A DNA stretch of 64,000 nt from Alkalicoccobacillus porphyridii (GTDB taxonomy: Bacteria > Bacillota > Bacilli > Bacillales > Bacillaceae_D). Shown here in pieces: positions 1 through 15,000 of the stretch; position 1 is the stretch's first letter; each line of letters starts with the position of its first letter. Under the pieces are notes generated by a model. That model had not been told where the DNA came from and searched no databases. It worked only from the letters and a program-made list of their open reading frames with translations. Made by a program: the position numbers and the translations under genes. The stretch is taken from NCBI RefSeq assembly GCF_007293315.1, contig NZ_VLXZ01000001.1, forward strand, positions 1-64,000, read 5' to 3'.

Positions 1-3000
1 CTCCTTGGTGTGCGGGGGTTCTTTCTGGGTATTGTGCCATGGCTCTTGGTAAGTCGCTCGTTCTCCTTGGTATGCGGCGCTTCTTTCTTGGTATCCTGCT
101 CTGGGCTTGGTTAAGTGCTCGTTCTTCTTGGTATGAGACTTTTCTTTTTGGCATCTGCTCCAGCTCTTGGTAAGTCGCTCGTTCTTCTTGGTGGGCGGGA
201 CTCCTTTCTTGGTATCAGGCTCTGGCTCTTGGTAAGTCACTCGTTCTCCTTGGTGTGCGGGGGTTCTTTCTGGGTATTGTGCCATGGCTCTTGGTAAGTC
301 GCTCGTTCTCCTTGGTATGCGGTGCTTCTTTCTTGGTATCCTGCTCCAGCTCTTGGTAAGTCGCTCGTTCTAATTGGTATGCGGTGCTTCTTTCTTGGTA
401 TCCTGCTCCAGCTCTTGGTAAGTCACTCGTTCTTCTTGGTATGCAGCGCTTCTTTCTTGCTATTGCCCTCCGGCTCTTGGTATGTCCCTCTTTCTTCTTG
501 ATACAAGAAGCTTCTTTCTTGCTATTGCCCTCCGGCTCTTGGTATGTCGCTCTTTCTTCTTGATATACGAAGCTTATTTCTTGGTAACGGTTCAGGGCCT
601 TGATTACACAATCATTCCACTTGATTTGTAGCACTTATTTTTTGCTATCACACTTATAAACAAAAAATGCCCTAAACCCTTTAATTAAAATGGTTTAAGA
701 CATTCTTTGCTGTTTCTAAAACTATGTAATTCTGCTCGGTTACGTCCCAGGAGAGATTCGAACTCCCGACCGACGGCTTAGCTTACCACTATGACTTTCG
801 CCACCAGCAATCTGTTTGTGGTCTGGACTATATCTTCACCATTTCAGGTGCGACACGTATAGTCTCTACGGATCCTCATTGCGCATGTGCACACTGCTCA
901 TCATACCTCTCAAAGCTGAGACCTTCTGATTCGCATAATCAATATTGATTACAAGTTTCCTCGGTATTACCAACAGCCGAGGCTGGTCAGGCTTCACCGA
1001 TACAGTGTCGTCCACTTTACAGGTTCTTGTTTCCCTGTAAAGGCTCCTATTTTCTTGAAGGCCGTTGCTCTATCCAGCTGAGCTACTGGGACAAAATCAA
1101 AAAGCGGGTGATGAGAATCGAACTCACATCATCAGCTTGGAAGGCTGAGGTTTTACCACTAAACTACACCCGCACATAAAAATGAAATATCGGCGACGAA
1201 AATAAATATACCGTATTTAATAAGAAATGTCAACTCTCATTTTTAAACGTTCCTTTTTAAGCAATATTTTTTTCGATCTTATCAAGCATGCTACTGCCAT
1301 CAAGTGGAGGAAGAGGCTTTCTCCTCCACTTACCTGCTTCCTACTCGCGGTTAAATGTTCCGCCTAATTCTGGCATTTCTTGACCGTCATAAGTGTAATA
1401 CGTGACGGTAATTAGATCCTTTTTGAGTTCACATATGCAGTACGTTTGGTCTCTTCTACCTGATGGGAGACGGATGCTGCCTGGGTTAATAAATACAATG
1501 CCCTTCTCCTGAAAGCAGACGGCGACATGGGTATGTCCAAAACAAGCGATATCTGCTTTCACTTCCTCTGCTCGGAGAACAAGCGAGTTCAGTTGACTTT
1601 TCACTTGATACAGGTGTCCATGAGTGAAGTACATTTTCCCGTGATCTGTTTCTTCAATCCACTCTTCTGGAAAGTCCTGACCAATGTCACAATTACCTTG
1701 TACTGAAATGACATCTTTAAGTGGGCTTTGCGTGGGTGAAAGCTCTGAATCACCACAATGAAAAATTTGATCCACGTCGTTCCGTTTTTCATCAAGCAAT
1801 TGTTCTAATTTGTCGGTCCATCCGTGACTATCACTAATTATAAGAGCTTTCATAGGTTCCTCCTTATAAATTAAATAGGTTTTTATATTTTAACAGCTCT
1901 TGTATTGCTTTTCCTCGATGACTGCGAGCATTTTTTTCGTTTGAGGAGATTTCAGCTGCTGTTTGTCCTAGCTCTGGAATATAAAAAATGGGATCATAGC
2001 CAAAGCCTTTTTCACCTTGGGGTTGACTGGTGATTATGCCATCAAACTGCCCTTTAAAGTAAATGGTTTCTTCTCCAGGTTGAGCAACAGCTATGACGCA
2101 TACAAATCTAGCTGTACGCTTTTCTTCAGGCGTTCCTTCAAGCTCTTTAAGAAGTTTCTCTATATTTGCTGCATCATTTTTTTGTTCACCTGCATATCTA
2201 GCGGAGTAAATGCCTGGAGCCCCGTTCAAGGCATCAACTTCAAGCCCGGAATCGTCAGCAATGACGGTGCAATTTAAAATGCCTGCTAGCGTTTCTGCTT
2301 TGATGGCTGCATTTTCATGAAAGGTATGACCGTCCTCTGGTATATCCATTATGTGCGGGTAATCAAGCAGGGACTTTATGACCCTTTCATTCCCTTCAAA
2401 GAGTTGCTTAAACTCCTTTATCTTACCTTTGTTTGTCGTAGCAATAATAATATCAGTCGCCATGTTGTTGATCTCCTTTTGTATCCTGGATACGGACGCC
2501 TGTTGCTCCAAGCTTTTGTTGTTGCAAGGTGACAAGCTCTTTAATTCCTATTTCAGCCATATCCAGCATCTTAGATAGTTCAGCTCGAGTAAAAACAGCC
2601 TCTTCCCCTGTTCCTTGCACTTCAACGAGTGCTCCCCGACCTGTCATCACTACATTCATATCTACATCTGCGCTTGCATCCTCTTCATAGCAAAGGTCTA
2701 ACAGCACTTGCTTTGAACTATCCATCCCAACAGAAATAGCAGCTAGATAATCAAAGACCGGCCATTCGACCATCTGCTCTTTTTGCATGGCTTTCTCAAA
2801 CGCAAGACACATGGCTATAAAGGCGCCAGTAATGGCCGCTGTTCTCGTCCCACCATCTGCTTGAATTACATCGCAGTCAACCCAAACCGTTCTCTCTCCT
2901 AGCTTAGGCAGATCTACAACCGTTCGTAATGCGCGGCCAATTAGGCGTTGAATTTCCATTGTGCGACCTGTTACTTTTCCTTTTGATGATTCACGAATAT

Positions 3001-6000
3001 TCCTTTGTTCTGTTGCTCTTGGGAGCATCGCGTATTCTGCTGTAATCCATCCCTTGCCCTTGCCTCTCATAAAAGGCGGGACCCGATCTTCAATCGTCGC
3101 AGTGCAGATTACTTTTGTATCGCCAACTGAAATGAGTACAGATCCTTCTGCATGCTTTGTGAAATGCAGATCCAGCTCAACCGTTCGTTGCTCGTTAGCG
3201 AGGCGTCCATCTTTTCTCATACGTATATTCCAACTCTCTTTTACTCACAAAATGAAAAGAGAAGGACCATTAGTTCCTTCTCAGACTATATCTATTATAA
3301 AGTCTCCCCTATAAAAGGCAAAGTAAATGCGGAAACATTTTTATAATGAATGATCATTTACCTGTTTTGGTCTAGATACAGGCTCAGCGGGTTCTCCATC
3401 TTGATTCAGAATAGAAGCCTCCCCGTTTACTTCCACCACAATTTCTTCTACACCTTCCTGTTCCGTCAAGGTCAGTGCAAGCATATTTAAGACATCTTCC
3501 GAGACCGACATGCTCTCTAAGCTGGTTAAAATTTCATCATCAAAATTAAGTGTTAATGTGCCGTCTGATACAGTTGGTTCTTCTAACAGATTCACATTTG
3601 TTTGGATCTCAGATAATAAGGCGGTTCCATATGCCGGACCATCAATCAGACCTTGGACTGCCGCGGCTAGTGTGTTCTCACTCGTGTCAACTCTTCGTGT
3701 CACTGGAACATAGTATGTTGACTCTCCCTGATGTCCTAGAAAATATAAAACCACTTCTTCACTATTTACAAGGTCAACGACTTGACTTGACTCCAAATTG
3801 ATTCCGTCTGAACGACTTACACCATCCCCGATTGGCGTTTTATTTAGAGGCATGACATCTTGATCATATCCATTTATACGAATTTGCACCTTATCAACCG
3901 AGTCAAACTGGGTGAGGGTCCACGTAATCGCTTGGAGAATTTGTTGTTCTTGATTTGGATCGTACTTTTCAAAATCCTTTGAAAAATCTGCTACAGCAAT
4001 CTTTTCTTCTTCCTTCACATTCACATCAACAGTTGTTCCTGCCGGTAGAACGGCTTGAAATCCATTAGGTAAAAGCTCTGAAACAGGTCCATCTGCTACT
4101 AAATATTCAAGGGATTGCTTGAGCACCCCTTCCTTTTTCGGTAAGGTGAGTGTTTGTGGAACGACCATACCATTTGCATCAATTAAGTATAGTTCTCGCT
4201 GTACGGTCTCAGCTTGTTCGGTGACATCTTCTTCCTCTTCACCTTCCTGCTCACCATCCTCTGAATCCACCTCATCCAAATCAATGTCCTCTCCATCCTC
4301 CACATAGTTAATTGGAGGTGTATCCAAATTCGTCGCCGCGTTCTCTGAATTAAACGAGCAACCGGTGACGACAAGAGTTGCTGCCATTAATAATGGGCAT
4401 CCTACCTTCAAGTACTTCCGCATTCTTTTCCCTCCCCTTGTAGTTTGTACTTTCATGTATACGAGCTATTTATTGATTTAGACCTGAATTTTTAGACAAA
4501 CTATCAGGAGGGCAGAGAAAATTTAGTAACGAGCCAATTTGCTGAGTCCAAACCTATTACCTCAAGCAAAAGTAAATACTATACACTTAAAGCCCTCGTA
4601 TTAGATACGAGGGCTCTACTCTTATTAAGCTCTTTAAATAGAATCTTAGTTTAACATCTATTTATCTATAAAAATGGTTTGAACCTGTCCTACATCGATC
4701 TCAAGCCATTGATCTGCCAATCGTTTAAATAATTCTTCCTCACCCGTTGTGTAGAAGCGATGAAGGGGCGTGCGTTCACCTGTATAGGCTGAACCCGCGT
4801 GGAAAAGCAGGCCACTCACCTCTCTAGCCGTTTCTTCGCCGGATGAAATTAAGGTAATTTGATTTCCTGCCCATTGTTTTATGACTGTAGTTAATAATGG
4901 ATAATGTGTGCATCCTAAGATAAGTGTATCAAATTGCTTATCTGCTAATGGTTTAAGAGTTTGATTGACTACATGCTCTGCCTCTTCCCCATCAAAAATC
5001 CCTTGCTCAACTAATGGAACAAATGGAGGACAAGCCAAGCTTTCGACATGAACTTCACTGTTAATATTTTTTAATGTGGTTGTATATGCGCCACTAGCAA
5101 TAGTACCTGTGGTTCCAATCACAGCAATATGTTCTTTTTTTGTTGATTTAATTGCGCTAGAGGCCCCAGGGTAGATAACTCCAACCACAGGGATATCCAG
5201 TTTCTTCTTTACCTCTTCGAGTACCACAGCGGCTGCTGTATTACAGGCGATAACTAGCATCTTAATATTTTTTGTCTGTAAAAAATTGATCATTTGCCAC
5301 GTATACGTTCGCACCTCTGCTTTAGGGCGTGGTCCATACGGGCACCTTTTTGAATCACCTACGTATACAATCTCTTCCTTAGGCAATTGTCTTAATAATT
5401 CTTTTGCTACGGTTAATCCACCAAGTCCTGAATCAATTACTCCTATCGGTCTGTCCAACATAATTACCTCAACTTCTTTTCTTTATATAAAAACTTATAT
5501 CTCACTATGTAGCTTTCGTTGTTTTTGCTACTTTCATTTTATCACGTAGCAACGTGAGACTCTGCTCCAATACATCCACCTGCTCCGGGGAAAAATCCAC
5601 TAATATATCCTCTAAGTAATCCTGTCTTTTTAGAATCACTTCTTCAATAATTGTTTTTCCTTTTTTTAACAGGTGAATACGTACCACTCTACGATCATTC
5701 GCATCCTTGACACGGGCAACAAGCTCACTTTTTTCCATACGATCAATTAAGTCCGTTGTAGTGCTAAAAGCCAGATACATGTTTGTAGAGAGTTCCCCAA
5801 TCGTCATATCTCCTTTTTCATTTAGCCATTGCAGAGCGACAAATTGGGGTGGTGTGATCGGAAACTGAGAAAGAATCACACGTCCTTTTTGTTTGACCAT
5901 ATCAGATACTCTTCGTAACGATCGTTCGATTTCTTCTATTTGCTCATGGTTCAATTACGACACCTCCTATTCATGATCCGGCTGTCCACCAGTCTTTATC

Positions 6001-9000
6001 TCATGCTATTGTCTCTTTTTTCTAGTAGGAATTCAAGTTATTCCGTTCTAGACAAAGCCTTACCTGTCATATGCACAAAAAAGCGGACAACCCAACTGGC
6101 TGTCCGCTATTCATCACCCTACAAATACTCTGTTCGAATCAGCTGTTCTACCTCATCAGCCGTATCCAATTGAAGCGCATTTTGTGCAACGCTAGCCAGC
6201 TCCTCTTTTGAGAGCTTAAGTAACTGACTTCTTGCAGGAAGAATAGATGTTGCGCTCATACTAAATTCATCTAAACCAAGACCAAGTAGCAACGGAATAG
6301 CGACTTCATCACCGGCCATTTCTCCGCACATACCGACCCATTTTCCTTCTTTATGAGCTGCTTTAATAACCATATCCACTAAACGCAGGATGGCAGGATG
6401 GTAAGGTTGATACAAATAAGACACCTGCTCATTCATACGATCTGCTGCAAATGTATATTGTATTAAATCATTGGTTCCAATGCTAAAGAAATCAACTTCT
6501 TTGGCAAATTGAGGAGAGGCTACTGCAGTTGAAGGAATCTCTACCATAATGCCAACCTCAATTGAATCGGACACACTGATGCCTTCTGCAATAAGCTTGT
6601 CCTTTTCTTCATTAAGCAAAGCTTTTGCCTGACGAAGCTCTTCAAGAACAGCAATCATTGGGAACATAATTTTTAGGTTTCCAAATGCACTTGCACGAAG
6701 CAGAGCACGAAGCTGCACGCGGAACAAGTCTTGTTGCTCTAAGCAAAGTCTAATTGCGCGGAAGCCTAAGAAAGGGTTCATTTCCTTTGGTAAGTCAAGA
6801 TAAGGAAGTTCCTTATCGCCACCAATATCAAGAGTACGGATAACAACTGGTTTGCCTTCCATACGCTCAATTACTTCTTTATAAGCTTCATACTGCTCTT
6901 CTTCAGATGGTAGATTATCTCTACCCATGTAAAGAAACTCAGTGCGGTATAACCCTATACCTTCAGCTCCATTAGAAATAACACCATCTAAGTCCTTTGG
7001 TGTACCAATATTAGCAGCAAGCTCAACATGCGCTCCATCGGATGTGATTGTTTGATCATTCACAAGCTTAGCCCATTCGTCTTTCTGTTCTTGGAAATCA
7101 GCTTGTTTTTTTCTATACGCCGCCAACATTTCTTCAGACGGATTAATCACTACATGACCATCAATCCCATCAACAATGACTAGGTCACCGTTTTTAATGG
7201 AATTCGTTGCCTCTTTTGTTCCAACAACGGCTGGAATTTCTAGAGAACGAGACATAATCGCAGAATGCGAAGTTCTACCACCGATATTTGTAGCAAACCC
7301 TTTAATAAATGCTGGATTTAATTGGGCTGTATCAGATGGAGTTAGATCCTCAGCAATCACAATTGTTTCTTCGCTGATCGTAGCTAAAGAACCAGTCTCA
7401 ATGCCTAAAAGATGTCCCAGTACTCGATGCGATACATCACGAATATCTGCAGCGCGCTCTTTCATATATTCATTATCCATATTTTCAAAAATGGTAATGA
7501 ATTGGCTTGTTACTTCATTTAATGCATATTCAGCATTATTATTCTCGTTATTAATTTTCCCTTTAACGGCGTCCAACAATTCTGGATCACTTAATACAAG
7601 TAAATGGGCAGCAAAAATTTCAGCCTTATCTGCCCCCAGATTTTGTTCGGTTTTGTCTTTAATAGCGGCAAGTTCTTCCCGGGAAGAGCTGAGAGCGCCT
7701 TCAAGCCTCTCAATCTCTGCCGCGGGATCAGTTGCTTCAGAGGAGGAAATTGTGAAATCAGGCTCCTCATGCACATAGGCTTTTGCAATCGCAATCCCAT
7801 GGGAAGCAGCTATGCCAGAAATCTCTTGTGGCATGTATTATTCCCCTAACTCGTTCTTAATGATTTCTTCAATAGCAGACAATGCATCTGTTTCATCTGA
7901 ACCTTCTGCTTTAATTGTTACTTCTGCGCCTTGACCTACACCAAGAGACATTACTCCCATAATGGATTTAAGGTTTACAGACTTACCTTTATACTCAAGT
8001 GTAATATCTGAAGAGAACTGTCCAGCTTTGTTTACTAGTTGTGTTGCTGGACGTGCGTGAATTCCTGTTTCTGCTGTAATTTTGAACGTTTTTTCTGCCA
8101 TAATGAATCAGCCTCTTTTCTTCTTATATTATTAAAAATTCGGGGTCATGCAAATGCTTCTTTCATAGTATGCAGAACGACATTACTTTCACCCATTTTT
8201 GTTCAAAAAAAGAATAGCATATTCTGCAATAAAAAAATAGACACATTAGGTAAAGAGCATATCATACCAAAACGTGCACGAATAGTACGGTACTCATATA
8301 CACCGCTTAACCTACCTGATCACAAAAATTGTATACTTCTTTTAAAACCATCGGCACATGCTCTCATTTTCATTAGTAATGAATGTAAGAAGACCACACA
8401 TACCAGTAGATCAACAACAGTATATCATATACAAAAAATATTTATCAATCTTTACATCCGATGTAAAGGTTTTTTTAACGGCTTATTCAAAAAAAAGACA
8501 CCTTCAGCCCATTTTATTGCCACTGAAGACGTCTTTTATAAATTTATTCGTATCTAAGGGCTTCTACTGGTTGAAGCTTCGATGCCTTTATTGATGGTAA
8601 CAGGCCGAAGATGATTCCAACCATCATTGAAAATAATAAAGCTCCTACAACTGCTGATATTGATATAAAAAACGGCATACTCATAAATGTTGAAATAATC
8701 TTAGCTGCTCCAATACCTACTAACACACCTAAAGCTCCACCAAAACTTGTTAGTACCACAGCTTCGGTTAAAAACTGTAGTAAAATCATGTGGCGCTTTG
8801 CTCCAAGTGCTTTTTTTATGCCAATTTCACGAGTTCTCTCAGTAACAGAAACAAGCATAATATTCATGACTCCAATTCCCCCAACTAACAGAGAGATACT
8901 AGCAATTCCACCTAGTAAAAGAGCAAAGGTACGGTTCATAGCCTCTAAATCTTCTGCGATCGATTGTAGATCAGGGATACGGTACGAGGCCGTTTCATAA

Positions 9001-12000
9001 GTGGGAAGATCACTATTTAACATGGCAGCTGTAAACTCGCCTGCCTCTTGTATGCTATCTGATGCTGTGGCTCTAACCAAAATTTGAGTAGGGGCATCAT
9101 AACCTTCTACAATTGGCCAAGCACCTTTTGAAAAATAAACAATGGATGGCGTCCAATCATCATAAAAAAAAGGGTCTTCTACGTTCGACTTTTCAGCAAA
9201 CACACCTACTACTCTGAATGGCACACCTTTCATATCAATGATCTGACCAATCGCTTCTTCTCCCATAAATAATTCATCTCTGGTAGCTTCATTAATCATC
9301 ACAAGCTGGGATTTACCATCGAGCTCTTCGTCTGTCAGCATTCTACCTTCAAGAATGTCGATGGGAAACAGTTCAAAGTAAGTTGAATCAACTGCATATG
9401 TTTCTGGCCACGACATATTCATCTCATGATAAGCTTCGCTCCATGACTTATGAAAAAGCGACACTGTATCAATAAGTGGATCTTCAGTGATCATATCTAA
9501 AGTCTCTTGTTGAATAGGCGGAGCAGATAAATATGAGTCTCCACCCCAAAATTCCTCTCCCTCTCCGTACATCGTCATATCTTCATAGGTGACTTGAATC
9601 GTATTGTTTCCCATTCCGATAATATTGCTTTTTAACGCTTCACTTTGCCCTTGAATCATGGAGACGATCGCAATAATCGCTGCAATCCCAATGATCACTC
9701 CGAGCATGGTTAAGGTTGAACGCATCTTATGTGCGAAGATGGATTGAAAGGATAGCTTAATATTCTCAAGCATGGACAAGCTCTCCTTTCTCTTCTCTGA
9801 ATAATTCACCATCGCGAATAAAAATGATGCGGTCAGCCTTTTCCGCTACTTCTCTATCATGAGTAATCATCACGATGGTAATTCCTTCTCTATTAAGCTC
9901 TGTAAAAAGAGCAAGAACCTGCTCGCTCGTTTTGGTATCCAATGCGCCTGTCGGTTCATCGGCTAAGATAAAAGCAGGCTCATTCACTAGTGCCCTTGCA
10001 ATGGCTACACGTTGCTTTTGACCACCTGAAAGACTTGAAGGTTTAAATTTCAATCGCTCTTCAAGTCCAACTTTCTCAAGAACTTCTTTAGCCTTTTCAC
10101 GTCGGACTTTTTTCTTCACTCCACTATAAATTAGTGGCATTTCAACATTCTGCTGAGCAGTTAATCTTGGCATTAAGTGAAAGGTCTGAAACACAAAACC
10201 TATAGAACGATTTCTTATGTCTGCTAAAAAGCTTTCTTTACTAGAAAGCATATTCTGTTGATCTAATGTATACTCACCGGATGAAGGCTTATCCAAGCAG
10301 CCAAGAATATTCATTAACGTAGATTTGCCTGAGCCAGAAGGACCCATAATGGCAACAAATTCACCCTTCTCTATAGTTAAGTCTATATCTTTCAGTATTG
10401 GTACATCCTCTTTACCAACACGGTACGATTTGCAAATAGAGGAAAGCTTAATCATAGAACATGTCCTCTAGGTACTCGACCTCGTCCCCTTCATTTGGAG
10501 CAGGATCAGGCCAAGCAACAAAGTCTTCGTTTGTTAATCCACTAAGAATCTCCACATTAAAATCATCTACATATTCCCCTATTTCAACCTCTTGTTTCAT
10601 CCACGTTTGCTCTTCACTTACCTTCCAAACAAACATGCTTCCATCCTCTTCAAAAAGAATGTCGCTCATAAGTAAGACTTGATCAGAAGCAGTCTCTTCA
10701 CCTGACATGAACGGTTCCAAATTGACATGATATCCAATTTCTAACCCCTCGTGTTCGGTCAATACAACAGTAAATGGATATTTAGACGTTTGAGGATTAG
10801 ATTCCTCATAATAATAATCGCTACTTTCATCAGATACAGGAAGCTTACCAATTTCCGTTACAGTTCCAACCCATTCGCCTTCTTGGCCATTTTTTGCTGT
10901 AACTCGTAATTCCATTCCTTCTTCTACACTTCCTAAAAGGAGCTCATTAATTTGACTTTTAATTAAAAAATCACCATTAGATATAATTTGTATATAAGGT
11001 TCATTCGCTGCTTCGTTTTGTGCACCATCAGCAATATCCATGTTAATGGATTGAACAACACCAGCGGTTTTACTAACTACAACATTTGAATTGGTTTCAC
11101 CGGATTTCTTTAAGGCTTCTAACCTTTTTTGAGCTTGTCCAGTTTCTAAGTTGGTTACCTTTAAATCATAATTAAATTGATCTAATTCTTCCTGAAGCAG
11201 TTCTTTCTCTTCTTTTTCTGCATCCTTCATTTGTTTCGTTAACTTATCAATTTGTTTTTGTGTCTGATTAATCTGTAAATAGTACATATCTAAATCCAGC
11301 TGTGCTTGTTCAATATCTAGGCTTAGATCTTCGACTTCTTCAGACTCATATTCAAAAAGAGCTGTTCCCTCTTCTATCTCGTCACCTTCTTGCACAAAGG
11401 TCTCTTTAATCTTTCCAATCGCTGGATCAGTAAAAACCTTCTCTTGTCTTTCAGCTTCCACCTTACCAGTAAAGGCCTGCAGAGCATAATCATCCATTCC
11501 CATCGAAAAATCAGCAACTTGCATTGGATAAATATCACCTTCATTAAAACCAGCAGAAGCCATTCTATCACTTGTAAAGTGATAAATGCCGTAGCCCCCT
11601 CCTCCAACTACTAACAAACTTGCCAGTACAATACCAGAAATAACTAATGCTCGTTTACCCAAATCTTTCGCCCCTTAAATTTCTTAATTATAGAATCAAT
11701 TAATTATCTGGCAAACTGTAAAATTTATCAATATATAAATTATGATTAAATTCTAATATTTTTATAAACTTTTAAGTTATTCAACATTTTCCCACATTTA
11801 TTTTTGGTGTGACTTTGCTTTTGAAGTATCACCTTTCCTTTTGGCCTTTCATATACTGTCATGACTTAACCCTTACCGGTAATACCCGCCGGCAGCTCTA
11901 GCCCGAGCAAGAAGGAGTGAACTCATTGAAAGGAGCAGAATTCGGACCTAAACCTTTACTTACAAAAAGGGAACGCGAAGTATTCGAGCTACTCGTTCAG

Positions 12001-15000
12001 GATAAAACCACCAAAGATATCGCTCAAGACCTGTTTATCAGTGAAAAAACCGTAAGAAATCACATTTCTAATACCATGCAAAAGCTTGGAGTTAAGGGGC
12101 GCTCTCAAGCAGTCATTGAGTTAATTAGATTAGGTGAATTAACAATATAATGTCTTTTAGACACAAAAAAAGACTGAAGCCAACTTGGCATCAGTCTCTT
12201 TTTGTCTATCGATCAACCACCAAAAAAGTTCTTAAATGATTGAAGTGCAGTCGAACGATTTAATGCTGCAATCGATGTTGTAAGTGGAATTCCTTTTGGA
12301 CAAGATTGAACACAGTTCTGTGAGTTACCACAGTTCATCAATCCACCTTCATCCATTAATGCATTTAAGCGTTCTGCTTTATTCATTTCACCTGTTGGGT
12401 GAGCATTAAATAGACGTACCTGTGATAAAGCAGCTGGTCCGATGAACTCTGATTTACTGTTAACATTTGGACAAGCTTCTAAACAAACACCACAGGTCAT
12501 ACATTTGGAAAGCTCATAGGCCCATTGGCGTTTAGATTCAGCCATTCTTGGTCCTGGTCCAAGGTCATAGGTACCATCAATCGGAATCCATGCTTTAACC
12601 TTTTTCAATGAATCAAACATTCTGCTACGATCCACAACTAGATCGCGTACTACAGGGAATGTTTTCATTGGTGCAAGGTGAATTGGTTGCTCAAGCTGAT
12701 CTATCAGAGCCGTACATGATTGTCTCGGCTTTCCATTAATAATCATTGAGCAAGCTCCACACACTTCTTCTAGACAATTCATATCCCATGCGATAGGAGT
12801 TGTTTTCTCACCAGCCGCATTGACAGGATTACGTCTGAATTCCATTAGTGCTGAAATTACATTCATATTTGCTCGATAAGGAACATGAAATTCCTCAACG
12901 TAGGACTCTCCGCTTGGCTCATCCTGACGAGTTACTTTAAAATGAATTAACTTTTCACTCATGATTTAGCCACTCCTTGTTTCTTTTGTGAATAGTCACG
13001 TTTACGAGGTTTAATGAGAGATGTGTCAACATCTTCGTACGTAAAGTCAGGACCATTTGTCTCTGCATTATAGCTCGCTCTAGTTGTTTTTAAGAAGTCT
13101 TCATCGTTACGTTCCGGGAACTCAGGTTTATAATGGGCACCGCGACTTTCATTACGATTATATGCTCCCAAAGTAATAACTCTCGCTAAGTCAAGCATTG
13201 ATCCAAGCTGCCTTGTAAAGGCTGCCCCTTGGTTGCTCCATTTTGCCGTGTCATTAATGTTAATATGTTTGAACCTCTCCATAAGCTCTTGGATTTTCTC
13301 GTCTGTTTTCAGCAATCCTTCGTTGGTACGAACCACTGTCACATTATCTGTCATCCATTCGCCCAGCTCTTTATGGAGCACATAAGCATTCTCATTTCCG
13401 TCTAAGCTAAGAATCTCATCATAGGCCGCCTGCTCCTTACGAACCTCTTCACTAAAGAGTGATTCTGGCATCGCATCAGCTGACTTTTCCAAACCATTAA
13501 TGTACTCAACTGCCTTAGGCCCAGCAACAATACCTCCGTAAATAGCCGATAGGAGAGAGTTAGCACCAAGTCGATTAGCCCCATGCTGAGAATAATCACA
13601 TTCACCAGCTGCAAACAGGCCTGGAATGTTTGTCATCTGATCATAATCAATCCACATACCACCCATTGAGTAATGAACAGCAGGGAAGATTTTCATTGGT
13701 ACTTTCCTTGGATCATCGCCCATGAATTTCTCATAGATCTCCATGATTCCACCTAGCTTAATATCTAAATCTCTAGGATCTTTATGAGAAAGGTCTAGGT
13801 ACACCATGTTTTCTCCGTTAATTCCAAGCTTGTCATCAACACAAACGGAGAAGATCTCACGGGTAGCGATATCACGCGGTACAAGGTTTCCATAAGCCGG
13901 ATATTTCTCTTCTAAGAAATACCATGGCTTGCCATCCTTATACGTCCAGACACGTCCACCTTCTCCACGCGCTGATTCACTCATCAGACGAAGCTTATCA
14001 TCCCCCGGAATAGCTGTTGGATGAATCTGAATGAACTCACCATTTGCATAATCAACGCCTTGTTTATAAAGCTTCGCAGCTGCGAAACCAGTGTTAATAA
14101 CTGAGTTCGTTGATTTACCAAATATAATTCCAGGCCCACCAGTAGCGATAATAACAGCATCTGCAGGAAAGCTTTGAATTTCTGAGGAGCTTAACTCTTG
14201 TGCAGTAATGCCTCGGCAGGTTCCTTCATCATCTACAACTGCAGATAAGAATTCCCAACCTTCATATTTCGTTACTAGACCACTTGTTTCATGACGACGA
14301 ACCTGCTCGTCCAATGCGTATAAAAGCTGCTGACCAGTCGTAGCACCTGCGAAAGCCGTTCTGTGATGCTGCGTTCCTCCAAAACGTCGGAAATCAAGAA
14401 GACCCTCGGGCGTTCTATTAAACATAACTCCCATACGATCGAGTAGATGAATGATTCCTGGTGCAGCTTCTGTCATTGCTTTAACGGGCGGCTGGTTCGC
14501 TAAGAAATCCCCACCATAAATAGAGTCATCAAAGTGCTCCCAAGGAGAATCCCCTTCACCCTTTGTATTTACTGCTCCATTTATACCGCCCTGCGCACAG
14601 ACAGAGTGAGAACGTTTAACTGGTACGATAGAAAATAAATCTACAGGTACCCCTTTTTCTGCTGCTTTGATTGTGGCCATTAGCCCCGCGAGGCCGCCGC
14701 CAACTACAACAATTTTACCTTTGCTCATTCTCTATTCACTCCTTTTTATACGATGTATCTGTCTAAATAAATGCAAAGATTGCACGTAGTCCAATCACTG
14801 TCATCACAATAAAGATACCTAGTGTGACATAGGTAGAAATTTGTTGCGAACGAGGTGTGACTGTGATTCCCCATGAAACGGCAAATGACCATAAGCCATT
14901 AGCAAAGTGGAAGGTCGCAGCAACAACACCCAGAATATAGAAAGCAACCATAAACGGATTGCTAAAAATGTCTGCCATCATATCAAAGTTTACATCTGCC